From Ga0077527 sp964486865 (GTDB taxonomy: Bacteria; Pseudomonadota; Gammaproteobacteria; Burkholderiales; SG8-41): a stretch of DNA of 64,000 nucleotides. Below, one piece after another: positions 1 through 8,235 of this stretch. The stretch is from positions 1-64,000 of the forward strand of contig CAZAOZ010000007.1 of the NCBI GenBank assembly GCA_964486865.1, written 5' to 3'. Each line of letters starts with the position of its first letter. The first letter of the stretch is position 1. The position numbers were made by a program, and so were the translations under genes. Below the pieces are notes generated by a model. That model made no database searches. It was not told the DNA's origin and saw only the letters and a list, made by a program, of their open reading frames with translations.

Positions 1-242
1 AGCAGATCTGGTTCCTGCTGCGGCTGGTCGGGCGCGACTGCGACGTCTGCCTGCGCGCTTCGGAAAAGCCTGAATTCGACGCCTGGCGGTGGAATGACTA
101 CTGGGCGGTGACGCAGGATGTCATCGAGTTCAAGCGCGCGGTGTACGAGCAGGCACTGCATGAGCTGTCCCGCTATCTGGGACGCAGCGCCGTGCGCGCA
201 TCCGCCGGCGATCGTACACGGGTGACGCAGAGCGCGCTGTAA
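1..242 (+). CDS. rppH: RNA pyrophosphohydrolase RppH, C-terminal part (5' end outside window)
   Basis: Only the last 79 codons are present, ending at the TAA at 240-242. The reading frame contains WFLLRLVG, then PEFDAWRWNDYW and VIEFKRAVYEQAL, which line up with the C-terminal half of the NUDIX enzyme RppH (in E. coli KWFLLQLV, PEFDGWRWVSYW, VVSFKRDVY). RppH removes pyrophosphate from the 5' end of mRNAs and so starts RNase E-dependent decay. The NUDIX box itself lies upstream of the window and cannot be checked. The order rppH followed further on by proB/obgE is usual in betaproteobacteria and supports the call. Confidence 0.9.
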   Translation, partial: QIWFLLRLVGRDCDVCLRASEKPEFDAWRWNDYWAVTQDVIEFKRAVYEQALHELSRYLGRSAVRASAGDRTRVTQSAL

Positions 243-313
243 CAGCCGGGCAGTCCGCGGCTGCGGGATGCGCATGCACGGAATCTGTGGTGTTTGCCCG
301 ACTGGAGGTTCAC

Positions 314-907
314 ATGGCACGCGAATACCAGCCACTGAAGGCGACGACGCTCGAAGCCGAAGCCGGCTACGCCCAGCCGACACAGAAGGTTCCGGAACGC
401 GTCCGGATCGAGAGTTCCGCGCTCGAAGCCATGACCGATCTGACACGCGTCACCGCCGTCATCATTTTTGCCGGCGATCCGGTCGATGAGGCGCACCACC
501 GCATGATCCAGCGCGGAGTGCGTCTGTTGCTGGTCGTGGATCAGGACCGCAAGGTGCATGGCGTCATCACAGCCGATGACGTACTCGGCGAGAAGCCGGT
601 ACAGGCGGCGGTGCAGCGCGGCGTGCCGCACGGCGAAATCCAGGTGCGCGACATCATGACGCCGCGGGCCGCGCTGCAAGTGCTGGACTTTGCCGAGGTC
701 AGCGCCGCCACCGTGGGGCATGTGGTGGCGACGCTGAAAGCAGCAGGCCGCCAGCACACGCTGGTGGTTGAGCGCGACGCCCGCGGTCGCCAGCGCGTGC
801 GCGGAATTTTCTCGGCGACGCAGATCGCGCGGCAACTGGGCATCCCCGTCACCACCGACGCGGTGGCCCGCACTTTCGCGGATATCGAGGCGCTGCTGGT
901 GCACTGA
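314..907 (+). CDS. CBS-domain pair protein
   Basis: A soluble protein of 197 residues with no signal peptide or membrane segment. Two CBS-like modules can be seen. The first covers roughly residues 40-110 and includes RGVRLLLVVDQDRKVHGVIT. The second starts near residue 118 with VRDIMTPRAAL and includes HTLVVERD and VRGIFSATQIA. CBS pairs usually bind adenine nucleotides and regulate a partner, but no enzymatic domain is fused here, so the partner is unknown. The start at 314 is preferred because GGAGG lies at 304-308; an in-frame GTG at 287 would add nine residues without a ribosome binding site. Confidence 0.8.
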   Translation: MAREYQPLKATTLEAEAGYAQPTQKVPERVRIESSALEAMTDLTRVTAVIIFAGDPVDEAHHRMIQRGVRLLLVVDQDRKVHGVITADDVLGEKPVQAAVQRGVPHGEIQVRDIMTPRAALQVLDFAEVSAATVGHVVATLKAAGRQHTLVVERDARGRQRVRGIFSATQIARQLGIPVTTDAVARTFADIEALLVH

Positions 908-982
908 CCTTGATCTGGTGCAACCGGTGTGGGCGCGGATGTTGACGCACTGTTCGACGAGGAACTAAACTCCGGTTACAGA

Positions 983-1095
983 TTAGAGTTAGTCTAAATA
1001 TCTGTTGACCGCTGCTCTTGCCGCGTCTGTCAGCAGCCACTGCCGGCAATCCCTGATGGCCTGCGAGCAACACGGTAGGATATATCGTAATATAT
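983..1095 (+). promoter_or_regulatory. Upstream region of rubrerythrin gene with two short dyads
   Basis: The 207-bp gap before the rubrerythrin gene turns AT-rich towards its end. A TTAGA/TCTAA inverted repeat with a 5-bp spacer lies at 983-997. ATATAT-CGTA-ATATAT, a 16-bp dyad, lies at 1080-1095, only 20 bp before the start codon. The second dyad overlaps the region where a -10 element would be expected. I cannot assign a regulator; a repressor operator is one possible reading. Confidence 0.4.
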
Positions 1096-1114
1096 TGTTT
1101 TTAAAGGAGTTTTT

Positions 1115-1534
1115 ATGCAACTCAAGAATTCAAAAACCCACGGAAACCTGAAAGCCGCTTTTGCCGGCGAATCCCAAGCCAATCGGCGTTACCTGTATTT
1201 CGCAGCCAAAGCCGACGTTGAGGGCCAGAACGATGTTGCCGCGGTATTCCGTTCCACCGCCGAAGGCGAGACCGGTCATGCCCACGGCCACCTGGAATAC
1301 ATGGAAGCCTGCGGCGACCCGGCGACAGACCTGCCGATCGGCCGTACCCGCGAAAACCTCAAGGCAGCCATTGCCGGCGAGACGCACGAATACACCGATA
1401 TGTATCCGGGCATGGCAAAAACCGCGCGCGATGAGGGCTTTAGCGAAATCGCCGACTGGTTCGAGACGCTGGCCAAGGCAGAGCGCTCGCACGCCAATCG
1501 TTTCCAGAAGGCGCTGGACGGGCTGACCGACTGA
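1115..1534 (+). CDS. Rubrerythrin-family diiron protein without rubredoxin domain
   Basis: A four-helix diiron protein of 139 residues. The expected ligands are all present in two half-repeats: E19, E52 and H55 (in EGETGH), then E89, E92, E123 and H126 (in EAERSH-type helix KAERSHA). Rubrerythrins reduce hydrogen peroxide to water in the cytoplasm with electrons from rubredoxin or an NADH-dependent donor. The usual C-terminal CxxC rubredoxin domain is absent, so the electron donor must be separate; the Fe-S protein encoded next door is a candidate by position only. AAAGGAG at 1103-1109 gives a good ribosome binding site, and a strong terminator follows at 1562-1588, so this gene can be transcribed on its own. 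Confidence 0.92.
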   Translation: MQLKNSKTHGNLKAAFAGESQANRRYLYFAAKADVEGQNDVAAVFRSTAEGETGHAHGHLEYMEACGDPATDLPIGRTRENLKAAIAGETHEYTDMYPGMAKTARDEGFSEIADWFETLAKAERSHANRFQKALDGLTD

Positions 1535-1561
1535 AACGCCGCCTCTGGTTTGACCGACACG

Positions 1562-1588
1562 GAAAGAGGCGCGTGACGCGCCTCTTTC
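1562..1588 (+). terminator. Intrinsic terminator after rubrerythrin gene
   Basis: A perfect 12-bp stem, GAAAGAGGCGCG (1562-1573) and CGCGCCTCTTTC (1577-1588), closes on a TGA loop. The T tract at the 3' end is short (CTCTTTCATTT). The hairpin is symmetrical, but the neighbours on both sides are plus-strand genes. Confidence 0.8.
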
Positions 1589-1633
1589 ATTTCCGGGTTC
1601 CGACCCATTGCATCACTCCCTGCGATTACCGCC

Positions 1634-2962
1634 ATGACCATGCGTGAAGGAAGTCTGGAGGCCCCCATCCGGCACCCGCTGGACTGGAAGTCGGCAGATT
1701 TTTATGATGAAGCAAAGCTCGACGGGGAACTCGAGCGCGTGTTCGACATCTGCCACGGCTGTCGGCGCTGCGTGAACCTGTGCACCGCGTTTCCGCAATT
1801 GTTCGATCTGGTGGAACAAAGCCCGACGCTGGAAGTGGACGGCATTCCCAAGAAGGATTACTGGGAAGTCATCGACCGCTGCTACCTGTGCGACATGTGC
1901 TACATGACCAAGTGTCCGTACGTGCCGCCGCATCAATGGAACGTCGATTTTCCGCACCTGATGCTGCGCGCCAAGGCGGTGAAGTTCCGCAAGGGCGGGA
2001 CCAGTTTCCGTGACAAGCTGCTGTCGAGCACGGATGCGCTGGGCAAACTCGCATCGATTCCGGTGGTGGTGCAAATGGTCAACGCTGCCAACAAGGCGGC
2101 GCCGGTGCGCAAGCTGATGGACAGCATGCTCGGCATCCACCAGGATCGCGTGCTGCCCGAGTATGACAGTGCCAGATTCCGCTCGACCGCCGCACCTGAC
2201 GCTTCGTTTCCCGTGAAAGACGGCAAGAATGCGCCGGGCAAGGTCGCGATTTTTGCAACCTGTTATGTGAATTACAACGAGCCCGGAATCGGCCATGACC
2301 TGCTGAAAATACTCGCTCATAACGAGATTCCTGCGCGTATCGTCGGGAAAGAAGCCTGCTGCGGCATGCCCAAGCTGGAACTGGGCGACCTTGAAGCGGT
2401 GGCGCGCAACAAAGAACTCAACATACCGGTGCTGGCGGAACTGGCCCGTGAAGGTTACGCGATCCTGACTGCGGTGCCGTCCTGCACGCTGATGTTCAAG
2501 CAGGAGCTGCCGCTGATGTTTCCGGATGACGCGGACGTGAAGGCGGTGGCCGAAGCGATGTTCGATCCTTTCGAATACCTGGTGCTGCGCCACAGGGACG
2601 GGCTGCTGAAGAAGGAATTCAGGCAGCCCCTGGGCAAGGTCTCGTACCACGTGCCCTGCCATCTGCGCGTGCAGAACATGGGGCAGAAGACGCGGGAGCT
2701 GCTGGAGATGATTCCCGGCACGACGGTGACCACGGTCGAGCGCTGTGCCGGGCATGACGGCACCTGGGGCGTCAAGAGCGAATTTTTTGAACAGTCGATG
2801 AAAATCGGCCGTCCGGTGTTCAGGCTGATGGGGGAATCCGCGCCGGATTACATCAGCTCCGATTGCGCCATCGCGGGGCGCCATATCCAGCAGGGTATGG
2901 GTGGCGGCACCGCACAAAAACAGCATCCCGTTACCCTGATACGTATTGCTTACGGACTTTGA
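1634..2962 (+). CDS. Fe-S oxidoreductase subunit (GlpC/HdrD-like, 2x[4Fe-4S] plus CCG domains)
   Basis: A protein of 442 residues. Two ferredoxin-type cysteine clusters are visible: C40, C43, C46, C50 (CHGCRRCVNLC) and C83, C86, C89, C94 (CYLCDMCYMTKCPY). Two cysteine-rich CCG-type modules follow, one around ATCYVNYNEP...CCGMPKLE and one around HVPCHLRVQNMG...CAGHDG. This layout is that of GlpC and heterodisulfide reductase D-type electron-transfer subunits. In the second module the CCG core reads CAG, so that site may bind its cluster differently. The gene follows a rubrerythrin and precedes DUF3501 by 8 bp, a grouping I know from other proteobacteria. A role in passing electrons to the rubrerythrin is inference. 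A second in-frame ATG at 1640 is an equally possible start. Confidence 0.85.
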   Translation: MTMREGSLEAPIRHPLDWKSADFYDEAKLDGELERVFDICHGCRRCVNLCTAFPQLFDLVEQSPTLEVDGIPKKDYWEVIDRCYLCDMCYMTKCPYVPPHQWNVDFPHLMLRAKAVKFRKGGTSFRDKLLSSTDALGKLASIPVVVQMVNAANKAAPVRKLMDSMLGIHQDRVLPEYDSARFRSTAAPDASFPVKDGKNAPGKVAIFATCYVNYNEPGIGHDLLKILAHNEIPARIVGKEACCGMPKLELGDLEAVARNKELNIPVLAELAREGYAILTAVPSCTLMFKQELPLMFPDDADVKAVAEAMFDPFEYLVLRHRDGLLKKEFRQPLGKVSYHVPCHLRVQNMGQKTRELLEMIPGTTVTTVERCAGHDGTWGVKSEFFEQSMKIGRPVFRLMGESAPDYISSDCAIAGRHIQQGMGGGTAQKQHPVTLIRIAYGL

Positions 2963-2970
2963 TATCCGCC

Positions 2971-3558
2971 ATGCCACAACTGACCCAGGACATGCTGATG
3001 CCGCTCGAAGCCTACGCCAGGGCGCGTCCCGAATTCCGTGCCAGGGTAATAGCGCACAAGCGGGATCGCACCGTCCGGATCGGCGACAACATCACGCTGA
3101 TTTTCGAGGACGAGCTGACCATCCGCTACCAGGTGCAGGAAATGCTGCGCGTGGAGCGCATATTCGAAGAGCAGGGCATACTTGACGAACTGCAGGCCTA
3201 TAACCCGCTGATTCCTGACGGCAGCAACTGGAAGGCGACCATGATGATTGAATACCCCGAAGAGCAGGAGCGTCGCGGCAGGCTCGCCCAACTGATCGGC
3301 GTCGAAGACCGGATCTGGGTGCAGGCAGCAGGATTCGAGCGCATTCATGCCGTTGCCGATGAAGATATGGAACGGGAAAATGCAGAGAAGACCTCGGCCG
3401 TGCATTTTCTGCGCTTCGATCTGGATGCAAAAATGATTGCTGCGCTGCGCGGCGGCGCGACACTGGCGATGGGGGTGGATCATCCGCACTACATCGCCAC
3501 CGTGGACAGCGTGCCCGCCGCAACCCGGGCATCGCTGATCAGCGACCTGCGCGGATGA
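2971..3558 (+). CDS. DUF3501 family protein
   Basis: A protein of 195 residues, acidic and soluble, matching the DUF3501 pattern with the segments GDNITLIFED, TIRYQVQEMLRVERIFE and NWKATMMIEYP. The end of the protein has ALRGGATLAMGVDHPHY. The function of this family is unknown. The start at 2971 lies 8 bp behind the Fe-S subunit stop, so the two are almost certainly one operon. The longer in-frame extension back to 2863 overlaps the upstream gene and was discarded. Confidence 0.88.
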   Translation: MPQLTQDMLMPLEAYARARPEFRARVIAHKRDRTVRIGDNITLIFEDELTIRYQVQEMLRVERIFEEQGILDELQAYNPLIPDGSNWKATMMIEYPEEQERRGRLAQLIGVEDRIWVQAAGFERIHAVADEDMERENAEKTSAVHFLRFDLDAKMIAALRGGATLAMGVDHPHYIATVDSVPAATRASLISDLRG

Positions 3559-3577
3559 CCGGCCTGTGAGGCAGCCC

Positions 3578-4150
3578 ATGAAGCAACGCGTGATCCCCGG
3601 CATTCCCCTGCGCCAGGTGCGCGCTGCTGCAGGCGGGCTCGTGTTGGCGGCCGTACTCAGTCTGCCGGCCACATCTGCCGTGGCGCAGTGGGAGGGCTGG
3701 GACTACGCGTATGACCGTGAAATCACGCCGTGGGCCGAGATGCAGGGGCAGATTCCCGCGTATCCTGTGGATCAGAACCTGATCCCGCTGAACGTCAGCG
3801 CGGCGACTCCGCACCGGTTTTTTGTGGATGCGGCGTCCGTTTCGATCGGCAGCGACGGCGTCGTGCGCTATACGCTGGTGATCAAGACCGCGGGCGGTTC
3901 GACCAACGTTTCATTTGAAGGCATACGCTGCGAATCCCGCGAACAGAAATACTACGCCATCGGGCGCAGCGACAAGACCTGGGTGCGTGCGCGCAATCCG
4001 CAGTGGCGGCCCATCGCATTCAGACAGGTCGATGCGCATCATTTCACGCTCTACAGCGAGTTCATGTGTCGCGGTAAGTTCATGATGGAATCGACCGAAC
4101 AGATCGTGCAGGCATTGCGCAGGGGGCCGCCGCGGCGTGACGGCGGTTGA
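3578..4150 (+). CDS. CNP1-like periplasmic protein
   Basis: A protein of 190 residues with an N-terminal signal peptide: a basic start, the hydrophobic stretch GLVLAAVLSLPATSA, and a likely cleavage after AVA-Q. The mature part, with WDYAYDREITPW, RFFVDAASVSIG and GIRCESREQKYYAIG, resembles the CNP1-like family first described in Neisseria and widespread in betaproteobacteria. Its function is unknown and a periplasmic location is predicted. GAGG sits at 3568-3571 before the ATG at 3578. It starts 19 bp after the DUF3501 gene and may be cotranscribed. It ends 21 bp from the convergent proB gene. Confidence 0.8.
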   Translation: MKQRVIPGIPLRQVRAAAGGLVLAAVLSLPATSAVAQWEGWDYAYDREITPWAEMQGQIPAYPVDQNLIPLNVSAATPHRFFVDAASVSIGSDGVVRYTLVIKTAGGSTNVSFEGIRCESREQKYYAIGRSDKTWVRARNPQWRPIAFRQVDAHHFTLYSEFMCRGKFMMESTEQIVQALRRGPPRRDGG

Positions 4151-4171
4151 CGCTGCCGTGCCGGCGCCGTA

Positions 4172-5308
4172 CTACAGCAGGACCAGATTGTCCCGGTGTA
4201 TCAGCTCGGGCTCATCGACGTAGCCGAGTTTGGCCTCAATCTGATTTGATGGAGTGCGCAGTATCCGGCAAGTGTCCGCATGGCTGTAATTGACCAGCCC
4301 GCGGGCAATCTCCCGTCCGGCCTCATCAACGCAACTCACGACTTCGCCGCGTTCGAATTCGCCTGATGCGGCACAGACCCCCACCGGCAGCAGGCTTTTG
4401 TGGTCGCTCATCAGCGCTTTGACCGCGCCGGCATCCAGCGTCACGCGCCCACGCACCTGCAGGTGATCGGCCAGCCACTGCTTGCGCGCCGCGACGGTGG
4501 CTTGCTGGGCGAGCAACTGGGTGCCGATGCGCTCGCCCGCGGCCAGCCGCAGCAGCACGTCGGGTTCGCGGCCCCAGGCGATGATCGTATCGGCGCCGCT
4601 GCGCGCCGCACGTTTTGCCGCCAGCACCTTGGTCAGCATGCCGCCGCGCGCGATGGCGCTGCCGGAAGCTCCGGCGATGGTTTCCAGGTAGGGGTCCCCC
4701 GCAGTGGCGTCGGCCAGCAGTGTCGCCGCAGGATCCTTGCGCGGGTCGGCGCTGTAGAGGCCGCGCTGATCGGTGAGGATCACCAGTGCGTCGGCTTCGA
4801 TCAGGTTGGTGACCAGCGCGGCCAGCGTGTCGTTGTCGCCGAAACGGATCTCGTCCATGGCCACGGTGTCGTTTTCATTGATCACCGGAATCACGCCCAG
4901 ATCGAGCAGCGTGCGCAGCGTCGAGCGCGCGTTCAGGTAGCGCTTGCGGTCGGCAAGATCCTCATGCGTCAGCAGGATCTGCGCGGTGCGCAGGCCGTGG
5001 CTGCGGAAACAGGACTCATAGACCTGCACCATGCCCATCTGGCCGATGGCAGCGGCGGCCTGCAACTCATGCAGGGCGCGCGGCCGGCGCGTCCAGCCGA
5101 GACGCTGCATGCCTTCGGCGATGGCGCCGCTGGAAACCAGCACGACCTGCCGGCCGTCATTATGCAAGCGGGCGATCTGTTCCGCCCAGCCGGTGAGGGC
5201 GGCATGATCCAGGCCGAGCCCGGTGTTGGTCACCAGGCCGCTGCCGACCTTGACGACCAGGCGCCGTGCTTTCTTGATGACCGAATCCGTCGAATGCGCG
5301 GCACTCAT
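4172..5308 (-). CDS. proB: Glutamate 5-kinase
   Basis: A protein of 378 residues that phosphorylates L-glutamate as the first step of proline synthesis. The amino-acid-kinase domain shows LVVKVGSGLV at the N-terminus, VSSGAIAEGM, NENDTVAMDEIRFGDNDTLAA and LTDQRGLY. A PUA domain follows from about residue 280 (GRVTLDAGAVKAL, LPVGVCAASGEFERGEVV). The length is that of the PUA-containing form found in E. coli. The start codon overlaps the obgE stop as ATGA, which points to translational coupling in the order rplU-rpmA-obgE-proB. Confidence 0.97.
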   Translation of the reverse strand: MSAAHSTDSVIKKARRLVVKVGSGLVTNTGLGLDHAALTGWAEQIARLHNDGRQVVLVSSGAIAEGMQRLGWTRRPRALHELQAAAAIGQMGMVQVYESCFRSHGLRTAQILLTHEDLADRKRYLNARSTLRTLLDLGVIPVINENDTVAMDEIRFGDNDTLAALVTNLIEADALVILTDQRGLYSADPRKDPAATLLADATAGDPYLETIAGASGSAIARGGMLTKVLAAKRAARSGADTIIAWGREPDVLLRLAAGERIGTQLLAQQATVAARKQWLADHLQVRGRVTLDAGAVKALMSDHKSLLPVGVCAASGEFERGEVVSCVDEAGREIARGLVNYSHADTCRILRTPSNQIEAKLGYVDEPELIHRDNLVLL

Positions 5309-6360
5309 GCCGGAGTGTCCGTTGTTGTTTTGCGCTTCGCCTCTCGCGGTTGATCGTTCTGCAAATGATCCATGATGGCGTACACCAGTGCCCGGCAGCC
5401 TTCTCCGTTGATGGCTGAAATGGTAAAGCTTTTGCGCTTCAATCCCAATTTTTTCGCCAGCGCACTGACCAGTTTCTTGCGCTCGCCCTCGGGAACAAGG
5501 TCGAGCTTGTTGAACACCAGCCAGCGCGGCTTGCGGTAGAGCGCCTCGTCGTACTTGCGCAGTTCCTGCACCAGCGCCTTGGCGTCGCGCACCACGTCGG
5601 CGTCCGGATCCGGCGGCACGACATCGATGATGTGCAGCAACAGACGGGTGCGCGCCAGATGGCGCAGGAACTGGTGGCCGAGGCCTGCGCCTTCCGCAGC
5701 GCCTTCGATCAGGCCCGGGATGTCCGCAACGACAAAACTGCGGTTCTCATCGACCCGCACCATGCCCAGATTCGGGTGCAGCGTGGTGAACGGATAGTCG
5801 GCCACCTTGGGGCGTGCCGCCGAGATGGCGCGGATCAGCGTCGATTTGCCGGCGTTGGGCAGGCCCAGCAGACCGACGTCGGCGAGAATTTTCAGCTCCA
5901 GCTTGAGATAGCGCGATTCGCCGGGTTCACCAAAGGTGAATTGCCGCGGCGCGCGGTTGGTGCTCGATTTGAAATGGAGATTGCCCAGCCCGCCGCTGCC
6001 GCCCTTGGCCAGCGTCACCTGTTCGCCGTCGATTGCCAGATCGAACAGGATGTCGCCGGTCTCGGCATCGCTGACCACGGTGCCCACCGGCACGCGCAGT
6101 ACGATATCCGCCGCGGCGCGGCCGAAGCAATCCGAGCCCATGCCCTTCTGGCCGTTTTTCGCGCGGTGTATGCGGGCGTAGCGGTAGTCGATCAGCGTGT
6201 TGATGTTGCGGTCGGCCACGGCAAATATGCTGCCGCCGCGGCCGCCGTCGCCGCCGTCGGGTCCGCCGCGCGGCACGAATTTTTCGCGGCGAAAGCTGGC
6301 GACGCCGTCGCCGCCCTTGCCGGCATGCACCTCTATGCGCGCTTCATCGATGAATTTCAT
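5305..6360 (-). CDS. obgE: Obg-family ribosome assembly GTPase
   Basis: A protein of 351 residues. The glycine-rich Obg fold fills the N-terminal half (KFIDEARIEVHAGKGGDG, FVPRGGPDGGDGGRGG). The G domain carries GLPNAGKST (G1), DIPGLIEGA (G3) and NKLDLV (G4). ObgE acts in 50S subunit assembly and in coupling growth to ppGpp. The start is placed at the MKFIDEA methionine, where family members begin; the in-frame codon at 6375 would add five residues and run into the terminator hairpin. A basic tail (EAKRKTTTDTPA) ends the protein. Confidence 0.97.
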   Translation of the reverse strand: MKFIDEARIEVHAGKGGDGVASFRREKFVPRGGPDGGDGGRGGSIFAVADRNINTLIDYRYARIHRAKNGQKGMGSDCFGRAAADIVLRVPVGTVVSDAETGDILFDLAIDGEQVTLAKGGSGGLGNLHFKSSTNRAPRQFTFGEPGESRYLKLELKILADVGLLGLPNAGKSTLIRAISAARPKVADYPFTTLHPNLGMVRVDENRSFVVADIPGLIEGAAEGAGLGHQFLRHLARTRLLLHIIDVVPPDPDADVVRDAKALVQELRKYDEALYRKPRWLVFNKLDLVPEGERKKLVSALAKKLGLKRKSFTISAINGEGCRALVYAIMDHLQNDQPREAKRKTTTDTPA

Positions 6361-6373
6361 GGAGATCCCAAAC

Positions 6374-6405
6374 AAAAAAGGCCCTGTCGTTCAACAGGGC
6401 CTTTT
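6374..6405 (-). terminator. Terminator or attenuator between rpmA and obgE
   Basis: The 12-bp arms AAAAGGCCCTGT (6376-6387) and ACAGGGCCTTTT (6394-6405) pair perfectly around a 6-nt loop. On the minus strand a T run follows the stem. It lies between rpmA and obgE, so it probably reduces rather than abolishes readthrough from the ribosomal protein genes into obgE-proB. Confidence 0.8.
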
Positions 6406-6424
6406 CAGCAACAGTCGCGAAAGG

Positions 6425-6682
6425 TCAGGCGGGAACGACGCTCACGGTCTGGCGCTGTTGCGGGCCCTTCTCCGCGAACCGCACGCGTCCGTTGACCTTG
6501 GCGAACAGGGTGTGATCGCGGCCGATGCCGACGTTCTCGCCGGGATGCATCTTGGTGCCGCGCTGGCGCACGATGATGCTGCCGGCGGGGATCAGTTCAC
6601 CGCCGAAGCATTTGACGCCGAGACGTTTTGATTCCGAGTCGCGGCCGTTACGTGAACTGCCGCCTGCTTTTTTGTGTGCCAT
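6425..6682 (-). CDS. rpmA: 50S ribosomal protein L27
   Basis: A basic protein of 85 residues starting MAHKKAGGSSRNGRDS, with GVKCFGGELIPAGSIIVRQRG and the TKMHPGENVGIGRDHTLFA core typical of bacterial L27. L27 reaches towards the peptidyl transferase centre of the 50S subunit. No cleavable N-terminal extension of the Firmicutes type is present. It lies 22 bp downstream of rplU. Confidence 0.98.
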   Translation of the reverse strand: MAHKKAGGSSRNGRDSESKRLGVKCFGGELIPAGSIIVRQRGTKMHPGENVGIGRDHTLFAKVNGRVRFAEKGPQQRQTVSVVPA

Positions 6683-6704
6683 GAGCTGTGTTCCTTATGG
6701 AAGC

Positions 6705-7016
6705 TTATCCGGCGATGCCGACAATCTCGAGCTCGGTGAAATTCTGCCGATGCCCCTGACTCTTGCGATAGTGCTTGCGGCGGCGCATTTTGAATATGTT
6801 CACTTTGTCGCCGCGGCCATGGGCCAGCACCTTGGCTTTGACGGCGGCGCCTGACAGCAGCGGGCTGCCCAGTTTGACGTTGCCGTCGGCGGCAATCATC
6901 AACACCTGGTCGAGAGTGACCTCGGACCCCACGTCGGCCGACAGTTGCTCGACCTTGATCTTGGCGCCGGCGCTGACGCGATACTGTTTGCCACCGGTCT
7001 TGACTACCGCATACAT
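6705..7016 (-). CDS. rplU: 50S ribosomal protein L21
   Basis: A protein of 103 residues beginning MYAVVKTGGKQYRVSAG, with KMRRRKHYRKSQGHRQ near the C-terminus, as expected for L21. The start at 7016 was chosen because it gives the standard L21 N-terminus; the upstream in-frame ATGs would add 22 unrelated residues. It is the first gene of the rplU-rpmA-(obgE-proB) unit and has a near-consensus promoter at 7054-7082. Confidence 0.98.
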   Translation of the reverse strand: MYAVVKTGGKQYRVSAGAKIKVEQLSADVGSEVTLDQVLMIAADGNVKLGSPLLSGAAVKAKVLAHGRGDKVNIFKMRRRKHYRKSQGHRQNFTELEIVGIAG

Positions 7017-7053
7017 TGGAAAACCCCTCGACATGAACCGCAGAAAACCGCGG

Positions 7054-7082
7054 ATTATACAAGCAGCCGGAACCCGAGTCAA
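7054..7082 (-). promoter_or_regulatory. Sigma-70 promoter for rplU-rpmA
   Basis: On the minus strand TTGACT (7077-7082) is separated by 17 bp from a perfect TATAAT (7054-7059). The predicted transcript would have a leader of about 30 nt before the rplU start. Strength and distance fit a ribosomal protein promoter. Confidence 0.75.
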
Positions 7083-7211
7083 AACCTGCCGGATTCGCCG
7101 ATATCAGGGATAGCTCATCAAAATCAAGCGGTTAGGCGAAATTCCCGGGTCGTGCCCCTGTCATGCCCCCCGACCGGCCGACAGCGATGTTGTTATCATG
7201 CGCGTTTTTCC

Positions 7212-8189
7212 ATGTCCACAGTGTTCCTCAAAGCCCTACGTCAACTGCTGGCCGCCGACATGCAGGCCGTGGATAGCGTCATCCGCGAGCGCCTGCATTC
7301 GGATGTCGCGCTGATCCGCCAGGTTGCCGAATACATCATCGGCGGGGGCGGCAAGCGCCTGCGCCCGGCGCTGGTTTTGCTGTCGGCGGGCGCGCTGGGT
7401 TACCGGGGTACTGCGCACCATACGCTGGCAGCGGTTGTGGAATTCATCCATACGGCCACATTGCTGCACGACGATGTGGTCGATGAATCCGCCTTGCGGC
7501 GCGGGCGGCCGACCGCAAACACCCTGTTCGGCAACGCCGCATCAGTGCTGGTCGGCGATTTTGTTTACTCCCGCGCTTTCCAGATGATGGTGAACATCGA
7601 CGATCTGCGGGTGCTGCGCGTGCTGGCCGACGCGACCAATGTCATTGCCGAGGGTGAAGTGCTGCAACTGATGAACTGCCGCAACGCCGATATCGACGAA
7701 CCCAGCTATCTGCAGGTGATTCGCTACAAGACGGCGAAGCTGTTCGAAGCCGCCGGCCGCCTCGGCGCGATACTGGCCGACGCCCCTGCCGGTACCGAGG
7801 CTGCCATGGCTGCTTACGGTGCCCACTTGGGAACGGCATTCCAGCTGATTGACGATGTACTCGATTACTCCGGTGACGCGGGCGTCATCGGCAAGAACGT
7901 CGGCGATGACCTGGCGGAAGGCAAGGTTACGTTGCCGTTGATTCGTGTCCTGCGGCACGGTACGGCCGCGGAAGCGGAACTGGTGCGGCACGCCGTAACT
8001 TCCGGTGGACTGGGCGATCTCGCCGGTGTGCTGGCGGCGATCCGGCGCATCGGCGCGCTGGAATACACCAGGGCCCAGGCGCAGGCCGAAGCGCAGGCCG
8101 CGCAGGCCGCGTTGTCGGCCATCCCGGCCACGCAATATCGGGATTCTTTGCTACAATTGGCACAGTTCGCGGTAACGCGATCGCATTGA
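7212..8189 (+). CDS. ispB: Octaprenyl diphosphate synthase
   Basis: A trans-isoprenyl diphosphate synthase of 325 residues. Both aspartate-rich motifs are present: LLHDDVVDES (first) and LIDDVLDYSGD (second). GGKRLRPALVLL near residue 50 binds isopentenyl diphosphate. The enzyme makes the polyprenyl side chain of ubiquinone. The opposite orientation to rplU-rpmA across a shared intergenic region is the standard arrangement. The start at 7212 gives the expected N-terminus; longer upstream extensions overlap the rplU gene. Confidence 0.95.
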   Translation: MSTVFLKALRQLLAADMQAVDSVIRERLHSDVALIRQVAEYIIGGGGKRLRPALVLLSAGALGYRGTAHHTLAAVVEFIHTATLLHDDVVDESALRRGRPTANTLFGNAASVLVGDFVYSRAFQMMVNIDDLRVLRVLADATNVIAEGEVLQLMNCRNADIDEPSYLQVIRYKTAKLFEAAGRLGAILADAPAGTEAAMAAYGAHLGTAFQLIDDVLDYSGDAGVIGKNVGDDLAEGKVTLPLIRVLRHGTAAEAELVRHAVTSGGLGDLAGVLAAIRRIGALEYTRAQAQAEAQAAQAALSAIPATQYRDSLLQLAQFAVTRSH

Positions 8190-8227
8190 TGGAACGTATC
8201 GATGGAACGTATCGATGGAATGCATCG
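8189..8227 (+). repeat. 13-bp tandem repeat directly behind ispB
   Basis: Three head-to-tail copies of ATGGAACGTATCG occupy 8189-8201, 8202-8214 and 8215-8227. The first two are identical and the third differs at two bases. The array begins on the last base of the ispB stop codon and runs up to the ispB terminator. Confidence 0.85.
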
Positions 8228-8235
8228 ATGAAATC

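Noticed and set aside
910..923. Possible FNR box TTGAT-CTGG-TGCAA before the rubrerythrin gene
   Set aside because: The second half site does not match (TGCAA for GTCAA) and the site lies almost 200 bp upstream of the start.
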